A stretch of DNA of 64,000 nt from assembly GCA_012845835.1 (NCBI GenBank), contig JABAKD010000026.1, forward strand, positions 11,098,334 through 11,162,333, in the 5' to 3' direction. Below the pieces are notes generated by a model. The model ran no database searches, had not been told where the DNA came from, and saw only the letters and a program-made list of their open reading frames with translations. How positions within the stretch are numbered: the first letter of the stretch is position 1; every line of letters starts with the position of its first letter. Positions 10,870 to 23,389 of the stretch are shown here, piece by piece. Source of the DNA: Undaria pinnatifida (taxonomy: Eukaryota > Sar > Phaeophyceae > Laminariales > Alariaceae). A program made the position numbers and the translations under genes.

Positions 10870-11262
10870 AAAATTAAAATACACTCCAGCTGTGAGATCG
10901 AAGATTTCGTCGAAACTCATCTTTGCAAGCTGTGTGTGATACTCCGATCGCGCGCATTACGAGTTGTGTGTCCTCATTAAGCATATAGGTCGGCGACTCC
11001 CCTTACAGCTACAGTGTAGCTACCAGGGTCAACAGGATGATTTTAGTCAGTCTGTGCGCGGAAACTATAAAACCCGTTTCTGAGGGGGACAAAAACTGAC
11101 AGCTGTGAAGGGAAAGGGGGGGAATGGTTTTGATCAAAAGCGAGCGGGTTTGGAGGGGGGCGGGGGGGGGGGGGGGGGAAAGGGGCAATTTGTGCATGTA
11201 AGCTATAAATCCTTTCGAGGGGATAAATCTGACGGTTTTGGCACCAGTGTATTATTGGGGGC

Positions 11263-11294
<32 letters not shown>

Positions 11295-11700
11295 CTCGAT
11301 ATGTGCCTGGAAACTATACATTATTTCGAGGGGATAAATGTGACATTTTTGGAAATAATACATCAGTTTATCGTGTATATCCCGGGGTAAGTCGTACAAT
11401 CAGTGAGTAAAGAGAGGGTGGAGTGTTCGAGGGGGTGGGGTTGGGATGGGTTGGGGGGGGAGGGTGGGGGGTGGGGGGTGGGGGGGGGCGGGGGGCGGGG
11501 GGCGGGGGGGAGGGGGGGGGGGGGGGGAAAGGGCTTTAGGTGAGGGGTTTGTTATACGTGTGGTGCTAGGTCTAGGCGAAGGTGCGGGTGATGGGGAAGA
11601 AAGGGGCGTTCGAGGCGGGGGGGGGGGGGGGGGGGGGGGGGGGGAAACACAGCGGCATGGATGGCTCTCGAAAGATAATGAGGTGATATCCTGTGCGTGA
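10870..11700 (+). repeat. R1 G-run repeat, copy 3 with MITE head
   Basis: Starts with the inverse MITE head (cactccagctgtgagatcga to caagctgtgtgtgat), then tgtgtcctcattaagcatat and the same three aaactata subunits as copy 1. G-runs of 20-32 nt lie at about 11155, 11262, 11455-11527 and 11619-11644. It ends at gcatggatggctctcgaaag, the common R1 end also seen near 3500 (inverted), 11955 and 13290. Confidence 0.8.
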
Positions 11701-12000
11701 AGTGTTTATTAATGTGGCGGATTTCGATATTTGATGGGGCGTTTGAGTAAGGGAGAGCAAGAGGGGGGGGGGGGGGGGGAAGATTTTTTAGGAGGTTTAG
11801 GTCACAAATAATATTCAAATACACTTCGGCTGTGAGATCAAAGATATGTATCAGCTTGTTATACGCGTGGTGCTAGGTCTAGGCGATCGTGCAGGTGGTC
11901 GGGAAAGAGGGGGCGTTGGAGGGGGGGGGGGGGGGGGGGGAAACACAGCGGCATGGATGGCTCTCGAAAGATAATATATATGTTCTTTATCTTATTATCT
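11701..12000 (+). repeat. R1-derived fragments
   Basis: Two truncated R1 pieces: 11760-11850 with a G-run and a degenerate MITE head, and 11855-11975 starting at gttatacgcgtggtgctagg and ending in the same gcatggatggctctcg word. This is internal deletion or shuffling of the family. Confidence 0.65.
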
Positions 12001-12091
12001 TCTACGCCTGATGGTCCCTCGTCGGGTACCAAGAGCAATCTCCCCGTGAGCCACCCTACGCCGGTCATACAGATTGTCGATTACGCTCGCG

Positions 12092-12386
12092 TATTGGAGT
12101 ACCTTGTACGCGAGGTTGCCTAGGTCACCTTGTGATGGATCATGTCGAGGTGGGAGCCGTCAATGGGCCCTCGGAAGCGGTCGTAAAAAAGGCAAAAAGT
12201 ATGTATATTATCGTTGTCTCCGCCGAAGAAGGAAGGGCACCTAAACGGCTGCAAATTCGCAATCCATCTGACATGCCGAATACAAATATTGCAACTCCCT
12301 GAATACGATTTTCATATTTTCATCTTCGTAGATACTTTACAGTTACATATATCAGACATTGGTAGGAGCAAATAGTCAATCCTACA
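12092..12386 (+). repeat. dispersed direct repeat D, copy 2
   Basis: Same-orientation copy of 4826-5137, 7.3 kb away, with small deletions (for example one attatt missing near 12208). Confidence 0.75.
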
Positions 12387-12710
12387 TGCGCATCGTCCAT
12401 TTCTAGGTTGAGCCGCTTGCTGTACTGGGCCGGTCTAATGCTCTTGATCGAGGGACAGAAAGGATTGGATATCATGTTTAGGTTTTTCAATAATAGACTC
12501 TCTATGCATGCAGCAGTACGGCTACGGCTCCACCCGTAACGCCAGATCTGCGCTACCCGTAGAGGTAGAGCAGGGGGGTTGGTAGTACTCATCATAGTGT
12601 TTGGTGTGATCCACCGCTCTCTGCATCGTGGTATAACGATAACGGTTCTCTCACCAAGCAAGGTCTGCCTTTTGAGTGCGTTCATGCAGGCGTATCCAGA
12701 TCACAATATT
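12387..12710. other. no gene recognised
   Basis: Unassigned sequence between repeat D and the next R1 copy; short frames only. Confidence 0.3.
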
Positions 12711-14010
12711 AAAAAAATTAAAATACACTCCAGCTGTGAGATCGAAGATTTTGTCGAAACTCATCTTTGCAAGCTGTGTGTAATACTCCGATCGCGCATA
12801 ATACGGGTTGTGTGTCCTCATTAAGGATTTAGGTCGGCGATTCCCCTTGCAACTACAATGTAGCTATCAGGGTCAACAGGGTGATGTTAAGCAGTCTGTG
12901 CGCGAACCTATAAAACCCGTTTCTGAAGGGGACAAAATCTGACAGCTGTGGAAGGAAATGCATCAGTTCATCAAGTGAAGCCTGTACGTCGAAAAACCGG
13001 CGAGGGGAGGGCGGAGTTTTGTAAGGACTTGGGGGGCTGATTTTGATCAAAAGGGGGGCGGGAGGGGGAGAGGAGGAGAGGGACAGGTTGGGCAGCTCAA
13101 TTTGTGCGTGGAAACTATGAATCCTTCTTGTGGGGAATGGAGGGGGAATGTGGCGGGGCGGGGGGAGGGCTTTATGTCGCAAAGATGTAGGGGTTTGCTA
13201 TACGCGTGGTGCTAGGTCTAGGTGATGGTGCGGGTGGTGGGGAAGGAGGGGGCGTTGGGGACGAGAGGGGGTGGGAATTGCAGCAGCGGTATGGATGGCT
13301 CTAAAACGATAATGAGGCGATATCCAGGGCGTGAACGTGTTTATTACTTTGACGGATTTCGACATTGGGTGGGGCGTTTGAGCAAGAGAGAGGGAGGTAA
13401 AAAAAAAAAAGGGAGGGGGGGGGAGGGTTTTCAAGAGGTTTAGGTCACATATAATATTAAAATACACTCCAGCTATGAGATCAAGGATATGGTCGACACT
13501 GATCTTCGCAACATTGTGCGTGATCCTCCGATCGCGCGTATTGATCATATATGTAGGGGCTTGCTATACGCGCGGTGCTGGGTCTAGGCGATCGTGCGGG
13601 GTGTGGGGAAGGAAGGGGCGTTGGAGGGGGGAAAGGGGGATGAATGACAGCTATGTCGTGGATGGCTAGAAAGATAATGACGTGATATCAATTGCTTAGA
13701 AGTGTTCACTACTCTGGCCGATTTCGATTGTAAGTGGGGCGTTTGAACGAACTTGACGGGGAACAAAAGGGGGGCGGGCGGGGGGGGGGGAGGGCGGAGA
13801 TGAGTTGGAGTTACGGCATGGATGGCTAGAAGGATAATGAGATTATATCAGCTGGCTGGTAGTGTGTACTACTCTGGTAGATTTTGATTTTAGGTGGGGC
13901 GTTTGAACAAGAGGGATCGGGGAGGGGGGTGGAGGGGGGGGGCATTTCAATATGTGCGCGGAAACTATAAACCCTTATAGGGGACGAATCTGACGGTTTT
14001 AGCAAGAAGA
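12711..14010 (+). repeat. R1 copies 4-6, tandem and truncated
   Basis: A MITE head at 12715-12800 is followed by R1 from tgtgtcctcattaaggattt to the atggatggctctaaaacg word near 13290, with a large internal deletion. Shorter units follow, each beginning near cacgtgg/cgcggtgctaggtctaggcg (13205, 13570) and ending with atggatggctagaaagataa (13660, 13815), then a last subunit near 13960 (gcgcggaaactataaaccct). G-runs are shorter than in the other copies. Confidence 0.65.
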
Positions 14011-17000
14011 CACCCCTTTATATCACCCGCTGGCAATGTTTATTATTCTAGAAAAGGTTTGATGTTACACGTAGTATGCAACCCAGTTCTTACGTGTAGT
14101 AAAAAACACAATATATTGTATTTAATATTGGGTATGACGTCTTCCATCGAGCCTACTTGCGCAAAATCCAACACCGACATCACCTTTCCCGTACCACACA
14201 TTTGCTCCAGTTGCCGGCCTGTTCGCCCACTCTTTTGGACGAGGGAAGCCTCTGCTGCAGCTGCTGTGGAATCCTCTCACACAGGATAAAATTGCGCGAA
14301 ATTTCAAAGGATTCCAGGAACCCCTGCTTCCCGTTTGAAACGCTTTCCTAGGTACAATGTTTCTTATAACCAACTCCACTCCGCGTGCAATGCTAAATTG
14401 TGGCCACGGCAGGAGGCATTTTGAGCTCCCCTTTTTTCAGCAGCTCGGGGCCTTTCCCTCGAGTGTACACCAATATCACTCACTAGCCGCGTGTTTTTGG
14501 ACATTTTCGTTTTGCGATATGCACGGCATTGAATGTTTCGTTTCGCTCATTTTCTTGGTCCAACTGTCGGGCCGCTAGCGCTGTCGGTCTACATCCAATG
14601 GTGAGAATTGTTCATTGACCCCCCTACCGTAGCTAAAGTCACTACTCTTGGTAGCATGTTCAAGCTAATAAAAACGCCTGCAAAGGCTTATGAAAACCTC
14701 TGCAGCTCGTACTGATCATAACAGTTCAGACCCAAGCCTATATTCGATAAGAGGAGGGGCGAGGTGGTAGTACAGTAGCGCGCCCGTCGCATCGCCCTCC
14801 GACAACCGGAAACACCGGATCAAGTGTAAACATACATAATGCGTCTCATACATCCCGGTGACGGATTCGTGCCCCATGAAGCCCCGTTGTGACCGGTTCA
14901 CGCTCACATTTTCCCGTGAAAAATATCGTAGGGATTAACTCATGCTGGAACGTTTCATGTGGGGACCAGCTCCAACACAACACTCTCCGGCAATTCCTCC
15001 CGTCGGGGCTCATTTCCGCCAGAGTGTTTCCCTCTGGTGATCGGAACGTGTAGTAAAAGGAGCCAGTATGGACCTAGGGACTGACTACTGCTATGCAGAC
15101 ATGTGTCAGGTTTCTGTTGTATGATGGGGCAGTACGAACAGAGGGACCGATTACTGCTATGCAGGGGTGCCTCTGACTCAACGGGTCACTCACGCGAAGC
15201 TTGCTCGGATGTTGTACCTGTTGCACTGATTGCTTTCCATCCACCCAGACGCTTCTGTCTGGCAGAACGTGAGGGTAGAGCCGTTGGTTCAGGCAGGCGA
15301 CAACTCGCCTGCCAGATAAAAAAGGGGAAAACATATCTATAACATACCGCCGTAACGGGGAAGAAGAGTGGATACCAAAACAATTCCACCCCACATTTAT
15401 TTCCGTTTGAATTCCCGTGGTGGCTAGTTTGCTGGGAAAACTTTCCCAAGGCTATATCTCGGTCCCGAGTACTGGCGTAACAACAACCTCGAACTTTCGG
15501 CGAACCATTGTGTGCCCCCCTTCCTTGTGCAATTAAATATTTATTTGGCTAAACGGAAGTAATTTTTTCAAACAACTTTTAATTTTCTGTAAACTTACGA
15601 AAAACAAGTATTACGTTTACGCTTACTTTTTTGTTGTTCCTCTAAAGCGCCCTTTAGCACTTTATCCATGTTTTCGGGCACGCCCCAGAGCGTAGAAGTT
15701 TTATAGGATAAAGGTTTGGAATTCTGTTCCGAAAGACGCGTGCTGCGGTAGAGGTATCATATATATTTCGTCTGAAGAAAAGCTTTCTGAACGACGGGGC
15801 ATAACCCAACATCGTCGGAAGCTGATCATTTTTCTTGCATGGATATATCGTTGCATGTACCTAGGCCATACGGCGTTTTTCATCCGGTAGCAGTTCTATT
15901 TTTCTTCAAATCAGTTTTTGGGAGGGATATGCCTTAAGCTCCCAAATTGAGGAACCCCAGAAAAAAAAGTGGTGCATCTCTATCGTAGCATACATCGAAA
16001 ACCAAAATGTGCTTTCAATGGCATTCAACGGGCATAATAAGACTAAAGTATCTCCTGAAAAAATGTGACGTTTCAGCTGCGGCCTGTTACTCGTAGATTA
16101 TTTCTAGCAGTAGTGTAATCGAGGAGACACTTTGACTAGAAAACACCCTTTACGAAAACGGGAATACCATCTGCATGAAGAGCCTCGAGCCCACCCGCAC
16201 ACTGTACTTTCGAAGAAAGCTTGTATCTGCCCCAGTGTTTGGGCCAACAGACCGCTCCAACACATTGTTCCGTCTCAACACCTCACAGAAATCGACGAAC
16301 TCCGCTGGCACTCACCCATCTAGCAGTCTCGTGCGACGTTTCGGGCGCCACCTTGCTTTGAAACATCTCGTCAACAATGCCAACGACTACCAATCATACC
16401 AACGGGCTGAAGCCACTAATAGAGCAACGAATTTCATACAGGGCATCCGAAACGCCACGCGAGACACCACGTAGGTGTTAACTAGGATACGGTTATCATT
16501 CTCGCCTGGATGAAAACAAAACATTGGACACTACTATGAAGTTAACTTGTTTCGCGGTTTGTGCATTGTCCTTCAAACATTCTAGTGATAGCATGATTGG
16601 GCTAGAAAAAAGGGTTTCGTTCAAGCGAGATGCCGCGCGTACTAATAGTATGTATTTTGATGTTTTCCATGAGGCGTGTCTCACATGTCTAAATGCTCTG
16701 ATACCCGAAGTTATTCTCAAAAATATAAAATACACTACTACAAGGGCCTTAGTCTACCCAACAAGCTTTTTTTTCTGAGTATAAGCTTGATATATTATAT
16801 AAGTTTTTTTTTCTTAGCGGGCATAGGCTTTAAAACTGGAAATAAGCTCGCGATTTATGCCAGTTTTGCACGGATAAGCTCGACTTATGCTCGCGTTTTA
16901 TTCCATCTTTAGCTTGACTTTTGTTCGATAAAAGCGTGTCTGCTCGTATAACACTCGTTGGGCATCCTTGCTTGTCGTCGATATGCTCGCGAAACGTGGG

Positions 17001-17884
17001 TTTTTCGGCTATTTGTTCTTTTTTCTACAAGCCACATGGCAGGTGCAAGTGTGTCAGTGCTGAAAAAGTAAAATGTATACGATTCGTATGCGATATATGC
17101 TCCTATCTATATACTTGGAAAGTGTATACTCGTCTATTTATTTACGTATATCATACTACTGATTGATGTTGTTGCGTGTTATTGTGTTGTGTCCATATAC
17201 AGCACAGTTCGCACAGCAGTGCCTTGCTGCCTTTTCCATACCACCGCTCACCATGAACTGCCCACCATGTCAATTGGAAAACTTGCTTGAACTCTATGCT
17301 CGAAACTCGACAGCAAAAACAGAGCTAGCGACCTAGCCAAACACAGCAGACTACCCAGTACCCCCGCACCCCGCACGACGCAATGCTACTTTCCCCGCCC
17401 CCTGTCGTACTTGATAAGAGTGGTTGCCATCGCTGCAAAATCGGAACATCGGAAGATCGGCTGCGTCCCTTGCGCTCTCCGCTTTCTTTGTGCTCGCGTG
17501 GGCGCGTGGGCGCGCGCGCTTGCGTGTGTGTGCGTTTTTGAGTGTTCTCATGTAGAATCGTCCAATATCGCGATAAACAAAGCCGACAGTGGGTGTAATG
17601 AAGCCTCGAGAATTGCATTATTGCCGTGCGCCCACCCATTTGGCGTCTCCACCGTGCTACCAGACAACCAGACGAACATATACATCTGAAATGGAGGCGG
17701 GCATAACCACCTTTTATGCTCGACTTCCCTTGTTACGCTCTCACATACATACGCTATTTATTTGGCATGGTGGCTATGCTCGGTTGGACATGAGCTTTTC
17801 CATAATAAGCTCAAAAAGCCAATATAGCTAAAAGATATGCTACCTTATTGGGTAAGGCCCTAACTACTACATCCGTAACAAGGA
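14011..17884. other. 3.9 kb without recognisable gene
   Basis: Only short frames. The longest tidy one (16132-16474, plus) has no motif. AT-rich at 16700-16830 (including a T-run at 16770 and 16805) and 17080-17170. No mobile element ends were found. Confidence 0.35.
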
Positions 17885-18115
17885 GTCCGTCGAAGCCCAT
17901 CTTTGCAAGCTGTGTGTGACACTTCGATCTCGCGTGGTGCACGGTGTACATTTTCTCACGAAGGATAAGCGTCAGCGATTCCCTTTACACGAAGTGCTAG
18001 TTAGTGCCATGGTCAACAGGGTGACACCAAGATATTCGGTCGTTATCACTCTGCGCACGAAAGCTACAAAAAAAGCCGTTTCGGTGGGGGACAAAACTGA
18101 CGGCTGTGCAACGCA
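17885..18115 (+). repeat. diverged R1 fragment with MITE head
   Basis: cccatctttgcaagctgtgtgtgac, then the analogue of tcctcattaaggat, cagcgattccctttacacg, ggtcaacagggtgacacc and gggggacaaaactgacggct, all in the R1 order but with many substitutions. This is an old copy. Confidence 0.6.
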
Positions 18116-18945
18116 CCAACTGTTTGTTAATATGACTTGAAAAATGGGGAGGCCGGGGGTTGCCAAGCGACTTTTAAATCGCATAATGAATAGGAACTTA
18201 CTGCACGAACGGTGCCAGATCAACTAATTGGTGTTGTTTTTTATGGAAATATTCGGGATACAAGATGCTGCCTCTGTCGTAGGATGCTTCGTTTTGTGTC
18301 AACAAAAAGGGTGTAAGGTTTCGTTATAAGCTCAGTTATTTGCTAAGGGCCCAGATCAACGAAGAGCGCCGAAAATCGCACTTCGATTTTGTTCTTAGAA
18401 TTTCATGAACAATTCCCAAAAAAAAACGACTCTGCTTCTTATCAAGGAACGGCGTAGTGCGTTCTAGAATTACAAAACGCAAAAGGGTCAACGAACACCG
18501 GTCGGCCACGACCGAGGCGAGTGATGGCTCGCGTCCCCCCCAGAGCGCCGCGGCTAGCGGCAGATTGTTTTTGCCGGCAGCGACTAGGAGGCTATGTCTC
18601 CAGGCGTCTCTTGGATGGATTGGCGCCGCCCCGTCGCCCCACACGGGCAGCAGCGACCGGGATACAATGGTCGAACTTCTGAGCGAAGTCGTGACGTGTT
18701 AGTTGGTCGTGTATCGTTCGAGGTTCCGGGCGACGAAAAACTGGGTTTGCGGCGGTCTCGTTGTTTTAGAGGCATCGCAGACGGTCTTGGCTGTGCTAAG
18801 GGCCTTCGGAGGCCGCGCTGCGGCTGCTCTGGTGGTCCTACCTCTCGCCATGGTGGCTTTTCGCCTATCAATCAACCGACGACATGGCACCAATTCGCGT
18901 GGCCGGTATCGGTTACTCGGAACATGCCATGCCTAGGTGCCCTAA
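18116..18945. other. no gene recognised
   Basis: Open frames on both strands at 18336-18940 are GC-rich overlaps without motifs. Confidence 0.3.
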
Positions 18946-19646
18946 GGGCCGTTCTTGTCGGAGACGTGAATTTCCTAAAATTCCTCTTTTTTTGCCAGGA
19001 TTTCCATCGAAAAACGTCTGCATTATTATCGAGCGCGGGGTTGTTTGTCTTTTTATCCTGATTTTTGAACGCCGAGCCATAACGCAAGACCGCCACCATC
19101 CACACCAGCAGTCACGCGCGCCGTCAAACGGCAAGCTTGAGCGAACATCCCGGAAGACCGCAGAGGAAAGCACCCAGGCCAAGTAGATTCGTGCATTCCG
19201 GCGACAGCAGCCCCTGGTGTCAGAAACATGCCGAGCACGACGAGGATACCAGCGGTAGCCTTCTTCATGTTTCTGCGCCTCGTGTCTGGAAAATTAAGAA
19301 GGCTGAATCGTTGTTTCGTCCGACTCGAGGATGAGTCCTCCGGAACCCAGGCCGCTTCCTTCCATCGGCCACAATGTTGGACCCTGGTCAACGTTTAAAG
19401 CTACCCGATGGTCCCAGCGTTAAGCCACGGCGCTTATCGGAGCACTGCCTTCGAAATATGGAAATCGACGACAGGATTTTTTAATTTGTGATTGTTAACT
19501 TCTCCATAATTAATTTCTGGGGCTGGCTGAAGAATTTGCAAATAATGAAAGAACGCCTCCGTATTTTAACACGCATTTCACAAATATGGAAATTTAGGAA
19601 ATTTAGGAAATTTAAGACAGAAACATGTCTCCGATAAGAACGGCCC
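18946..19646. mobile_element. PIF/Harbinger-like TIR element, non-autonomous, 701 bp
   Basis: Left end gggccgttcttgtcggagac and the inverse of the right end gggccgttcttatcggagac match at 19 of 20 positions, and a ggaaatttaggaa-type word follows inside both ends. Both ends are flanked by TAA (18943-18945 and 19647-19649). A 3-bp TAA target duplication with a GGG/GGC TIR start is the PIF/Harbinger pattern. No transposase is encoded. A lone TIR-like word (ggcccgttcttatcga) lies at 19934. Confidence 0.75.
19053..19268 (-). CDS. possible signal-peptide exon inside the TIR element
   Basis: The ATG at 19268 opens a minus-strand frame starting MKKATAGILVVLGMF and followed by LTPGAAVAGMHE. This is a basic start, a hydrophobic core of about 14 residues and an A-V-A-G cleavage-like site, i.e. 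a textbook secretory signal. The frame runs 71 codons to a stop at 19053, and a gtgtgg possible donor occurs near 19108. No downstream exon was identified. It lies wholly inside the Harbinger-like element, so it may be captured host sequence or a chance hydrophobic frame. Confidence 0.3.
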   Translation of the reverse strand: MKKATAGILVVLGMFLTPGAAVAGMHESTWPGCFPLRSSGMFAQACRLTARVTAGVDGGGLALWLGVQKSG

Positions 19647-21349
19647 TAACTCCCCAAATTGAATTTCGATCATCGACAAAATTGGACCAAAAAAGTGTTT
19701 GTTTTAATTGTTTGTTGGATTTAAAGTTTCGTGATAATTCTGAGAATGCCTGATAGGGGATTGACTTTTCAACCAATCAGATGCAATTAATTTTCAGTTC
19801 TAAAAAACAATTTCGAATCTCGGTTTAGCAAGTTCCTTGTTAATCTAGGCCCTAATAATGGTACTCATGGTATGCATTTGTAGCACAATAAGTCTAGATT
19901 ATTCGATAGATAATAATGTCCATTTACAGGCCCGTTCTTATCGAAGAATCGCATTTCCCTTTTTTTTACATAGTGGTCACGTATTTGCGACAAAACTATT
20001 CCGTCATTAACTACGAGGACGGGTTACTTGTCACTATTTTTGGGAATATCAAGCGTTTTATCATTGTTTGGAAGACGGCGTCCTGTCGCTCCTGACCACG
20101 GCTTGTTGTCCCTACCGCGGTAGCGCTCACTGGCGAAGGCACGTAAACATCATGAGCGAAGTCGACGGCAGATTACACCCAGGCCAAATAATTGACCATT
20201 ATTAATTGTTACAAGTAGCAGTATCATTATTACTGTTGACAGGGCTTTATTACTGCTGCTGTGTTGTATTGTCAAATATGTTGCTAATACAACTGACTCG
20301 TCGAGTCATAATGACTTACCATACATCTTGGGAAAACATACTCAAAATGATACGAGCAACTACCATTCATTATGGTTAGTGCCGCCGTTCGTTGCTATAA
20401 TACTGATGAGGTTTTATTACTACTGACTGCTGATAATAACTGCTGCTGTATGTGTTTAACATGTTGTTATCGACGCTGACGAATCCAAACAACTTATCTG
20501 GTGCTGCCGAGGACGAAATACGTATATATACGTAGCAGCTACCGATTGGTTGTTAATATTGATCAGATAACGTTTTTGTTGATGTTCACCCTAACAACAT
20601 CCACAGGATTCATATGAAGATGCATTCAAAGGAGGTCACACAGCTTGCAAAGATGGGTATCACGCAGCTTGCCAAGATGATTATCGACCCTTGAATGCAT
20701 CTCACATCTGACGTGTTCCGATATTATATAAAAAATAGATTCGCGCAACCTTGCGAGAGCAGGACCACGACTGGCCTGCGGATTTGCTTGGGTTTTCAAC
20801 AGGAAAACTCAGGCCTGGAGATCAACACCTCATGCCAAGGGACACGGAGAGCGGGCATCATCACTGTGACTCTTTTGCAGTAAAGATTGAGTGATAAAAA
20901 ATGGACGACATGTGGATTCTCAACCGTCCAAACAAAACTGTAGGGTTTCTCCAGTCGCTGATAGAGACATGTCGTCTCTCATGGAGCATCAGCGCCTAAA
21001 TCCACTGCTATTTCGTCCATTATTCATTGCAGTTGTTTCAGTCAAACTCCACACAACCAGTGCCTCACGCCCATCGTAATTTTCCTTTGTGCAAAACGCT
21101 TGGAGTGTACGACGGCACCATAACGGCACGGATCACACGTCGGCTATTATTTCGGCTCCGGTGTTCAACCCTCGATGCCTCATGGTCCACACCCGCATGC
21201 CCCATGTTCGCAAACACCAAGCATGCGGAGCGTAACCTCGCACTATCGGGGGAAGGGGCAGCTCATCTGGCATAATCTGGGATTGACAAGTTTGACAATA
21301 ATACGGGGGAAAGGGGGATAATGTTACTCCCGCCATTTAATCACCCGTG
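19647..21349. other. no gene; repeat fragments
   Basis: AT-rich. Contains the TIR-like fragment at 19934, the SINE tail fragment at about 20092, and a doubled MITE head at 20636-20695 (cagcttgcaaagatgggtatcacg then cagcttgccaagatgatt). No coding evidence. Confidence 0.4.
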
Positions 21350-22600
21350 TACCCTGCTCTCTACGAGAAGCGCCAACGACAACAAACGGCGGGGAAGAGG
21401 AGAGTAATAACGGAGACGGAACCATTTCTCCTCACAAGGTGGGCAATGCCTTGCACTCCATTGCATTTAGAGCGAAAGCCAGGATTAGATGGGTAGACTA
21501 CTCTTGCCGTCGTCGTGTCTTTAAACAACTACAGATACCCCTAAAAAATTCATCAAACTGCGAGCAAAACAATCGGACGAGAAACAGCATTCAAGGTTCA
21601 CAACCGCGCGAACCTGGTACACTCTGTGAAAAAGGAAGCCAACCCGAAAAGGGGGCGGGGGGCGGGTCTGACGACGCGCATCGTCCTTTGGTTGTGTAAA
21701 AATATTACCTCCCGCACTCCATGAAGATCAAACCATCAGCAAAAAAAGCAGAGGGGCGAGGGGAGAGGGAGCAATAGGAAAGCGTTCTCTGTTAGCGAAA
21801 TATAATTACACCTTGTACTCTATCAAGCCCAAACTGTAATGGAAACAAAAAGAAGGGAAGGGACAGCTCTGCGTGACATCCTCTTTGAATATAAAGAAAT
21901 GCACCCTGTACTCGATCAGACTCAAGCTGCACGAAAATCAACGAACCGGGGGGGCAAACCCTGTGCTTTATCCAGCTCAATCTGCAAGTCAAAACAAACG
22001 GAGGCGTAGGATCATTATTACGCCGTGCTCTCTCGCTAAGTAATTGTAACTGCACCCTGCACCATATAATAATCAAGTTCAAACTGCAATCGAACGCTAA
22101 AGGAGAGGGAGGGCGTGCCAAACCTTGGTCTTTCTCGTTATAGAGCAGAAACACACCCTGCACACTCTATCCAACTAAAAGAGAAAAAAACTAGAGCTGT
22201 TCCAGAAGGGGTAGCCAAGCCGACGTACTTTCCCGATGCAGAGCAAGAAATACAGCCTGTGCACTCTGTTCAACTCACGCTGTAAGCGAAACAAAAATGA
22301 GAGGGGGGGAAACAGCTAGCTATGCGTGGCGCCCTCTGGTTGAGACAACAAAAAAAAAACAAGGGAGGGGCAGCGAAGGAGGGCTGGGTGCCAAACCATT
22401 GTACGTTTTTTTATTGAACTCAAACTACACCCTGCCCTCTGTCAAGCTACAATCTTTACGCGCAACCCGAACTATGGAGTAGCATGGGGGTAGCTGTGCG
22501 TGGCGGCTTACGGTCATAAGAGGCCAAATACCGCCTGCCCTTTATCAAGCCCAAGCTGCAACCGAAAACAAAAGGAGAGAGACGATGGGCGGCGAACACT
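21350..22600 (+). repeat. degenerate ~97-bp minisatellite
   Basis: The core word caccctg-actctatcaagcccaaactgcaa recurs degenerately at about 21811, 21902, 21958, 22055, 22153, 22253, 22430 and 22527; several intervals are 91-100 bp and one is 177. Between cores, gaaaacaaaaggagaggg and gctatgcgtggcg words recur. Copies differ strongly, so it is old. Open frames across it are not conserved between units. Confidence 0.65.
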
Positions 22601-23389
22601 GTGCTGTTCGCAGCGCCAAACCTCGCCGCGTCATCCAGGTAGGAACCCCCAGCAAGCATTCGCAGGCCTATCGCCAATTACAATTTTCACCTCGATAACG
22701 CCATTTGTCGAGCAAAGCAGTCCTAGACCTGGATGAAAGAATACTCGGAAGCGGGGGGGGAAAAGATGTTAGCGCCGACACACCGCCGACACCATCAATC
22801 CCGCTAGTATGCCTGATGGCACTGCTGTTAGCCTTTCGAGACCCATCGATGCATCGACCAATCAATGAAACGACGATTTCGATGTTACCGTCAGTTTAGA
22901 AAGAGCATGCAGCAGTTCGGGGATCAACAAGCGGGATGAATGTAGGACAGTCCTTTCCATTGCAGTAGTTTCCTAACCCCCCCCACAGTATGCTATGTAT
23001 GGACGATACTGAAACCGTCGTTTTTTTTCTGCGATGTCCGTACCCTGATCTCTGTTCGGTTCCTGATACACAGGGACCTGTTACCCTCGATCTTACGTGG
23101 TATATACCGGTATCGTGTACTCCTGTGCGTAGCATCAGCAGTAGCTGGACGGCGGTAGTATACACCTATACAGCTGTATTGATACCAGATGCTGCTGGTA
23201 CGTGGTACAAGTACTGCTGTTCCAGGTGTATATATTTTTTAATTTTTCGGGGGTAATCGTATTTGCAGCGCCCTGGTACCTAGACGATACGCAAGGTTCA
23301 GTTCCGTCCTTCTTGGCAGAGATTAGGCTATATGACAGATGCCCAAAGCTGATGTCGACCAAGCATCTGTATCTGGGTAAGTGTTAAGG
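22601..23389. other. no gene recognised
   Basis: Unassigned. ggtatataccggtatcg near 23100 is a short inverted repeat. No coding support. Confidence 0.3.
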
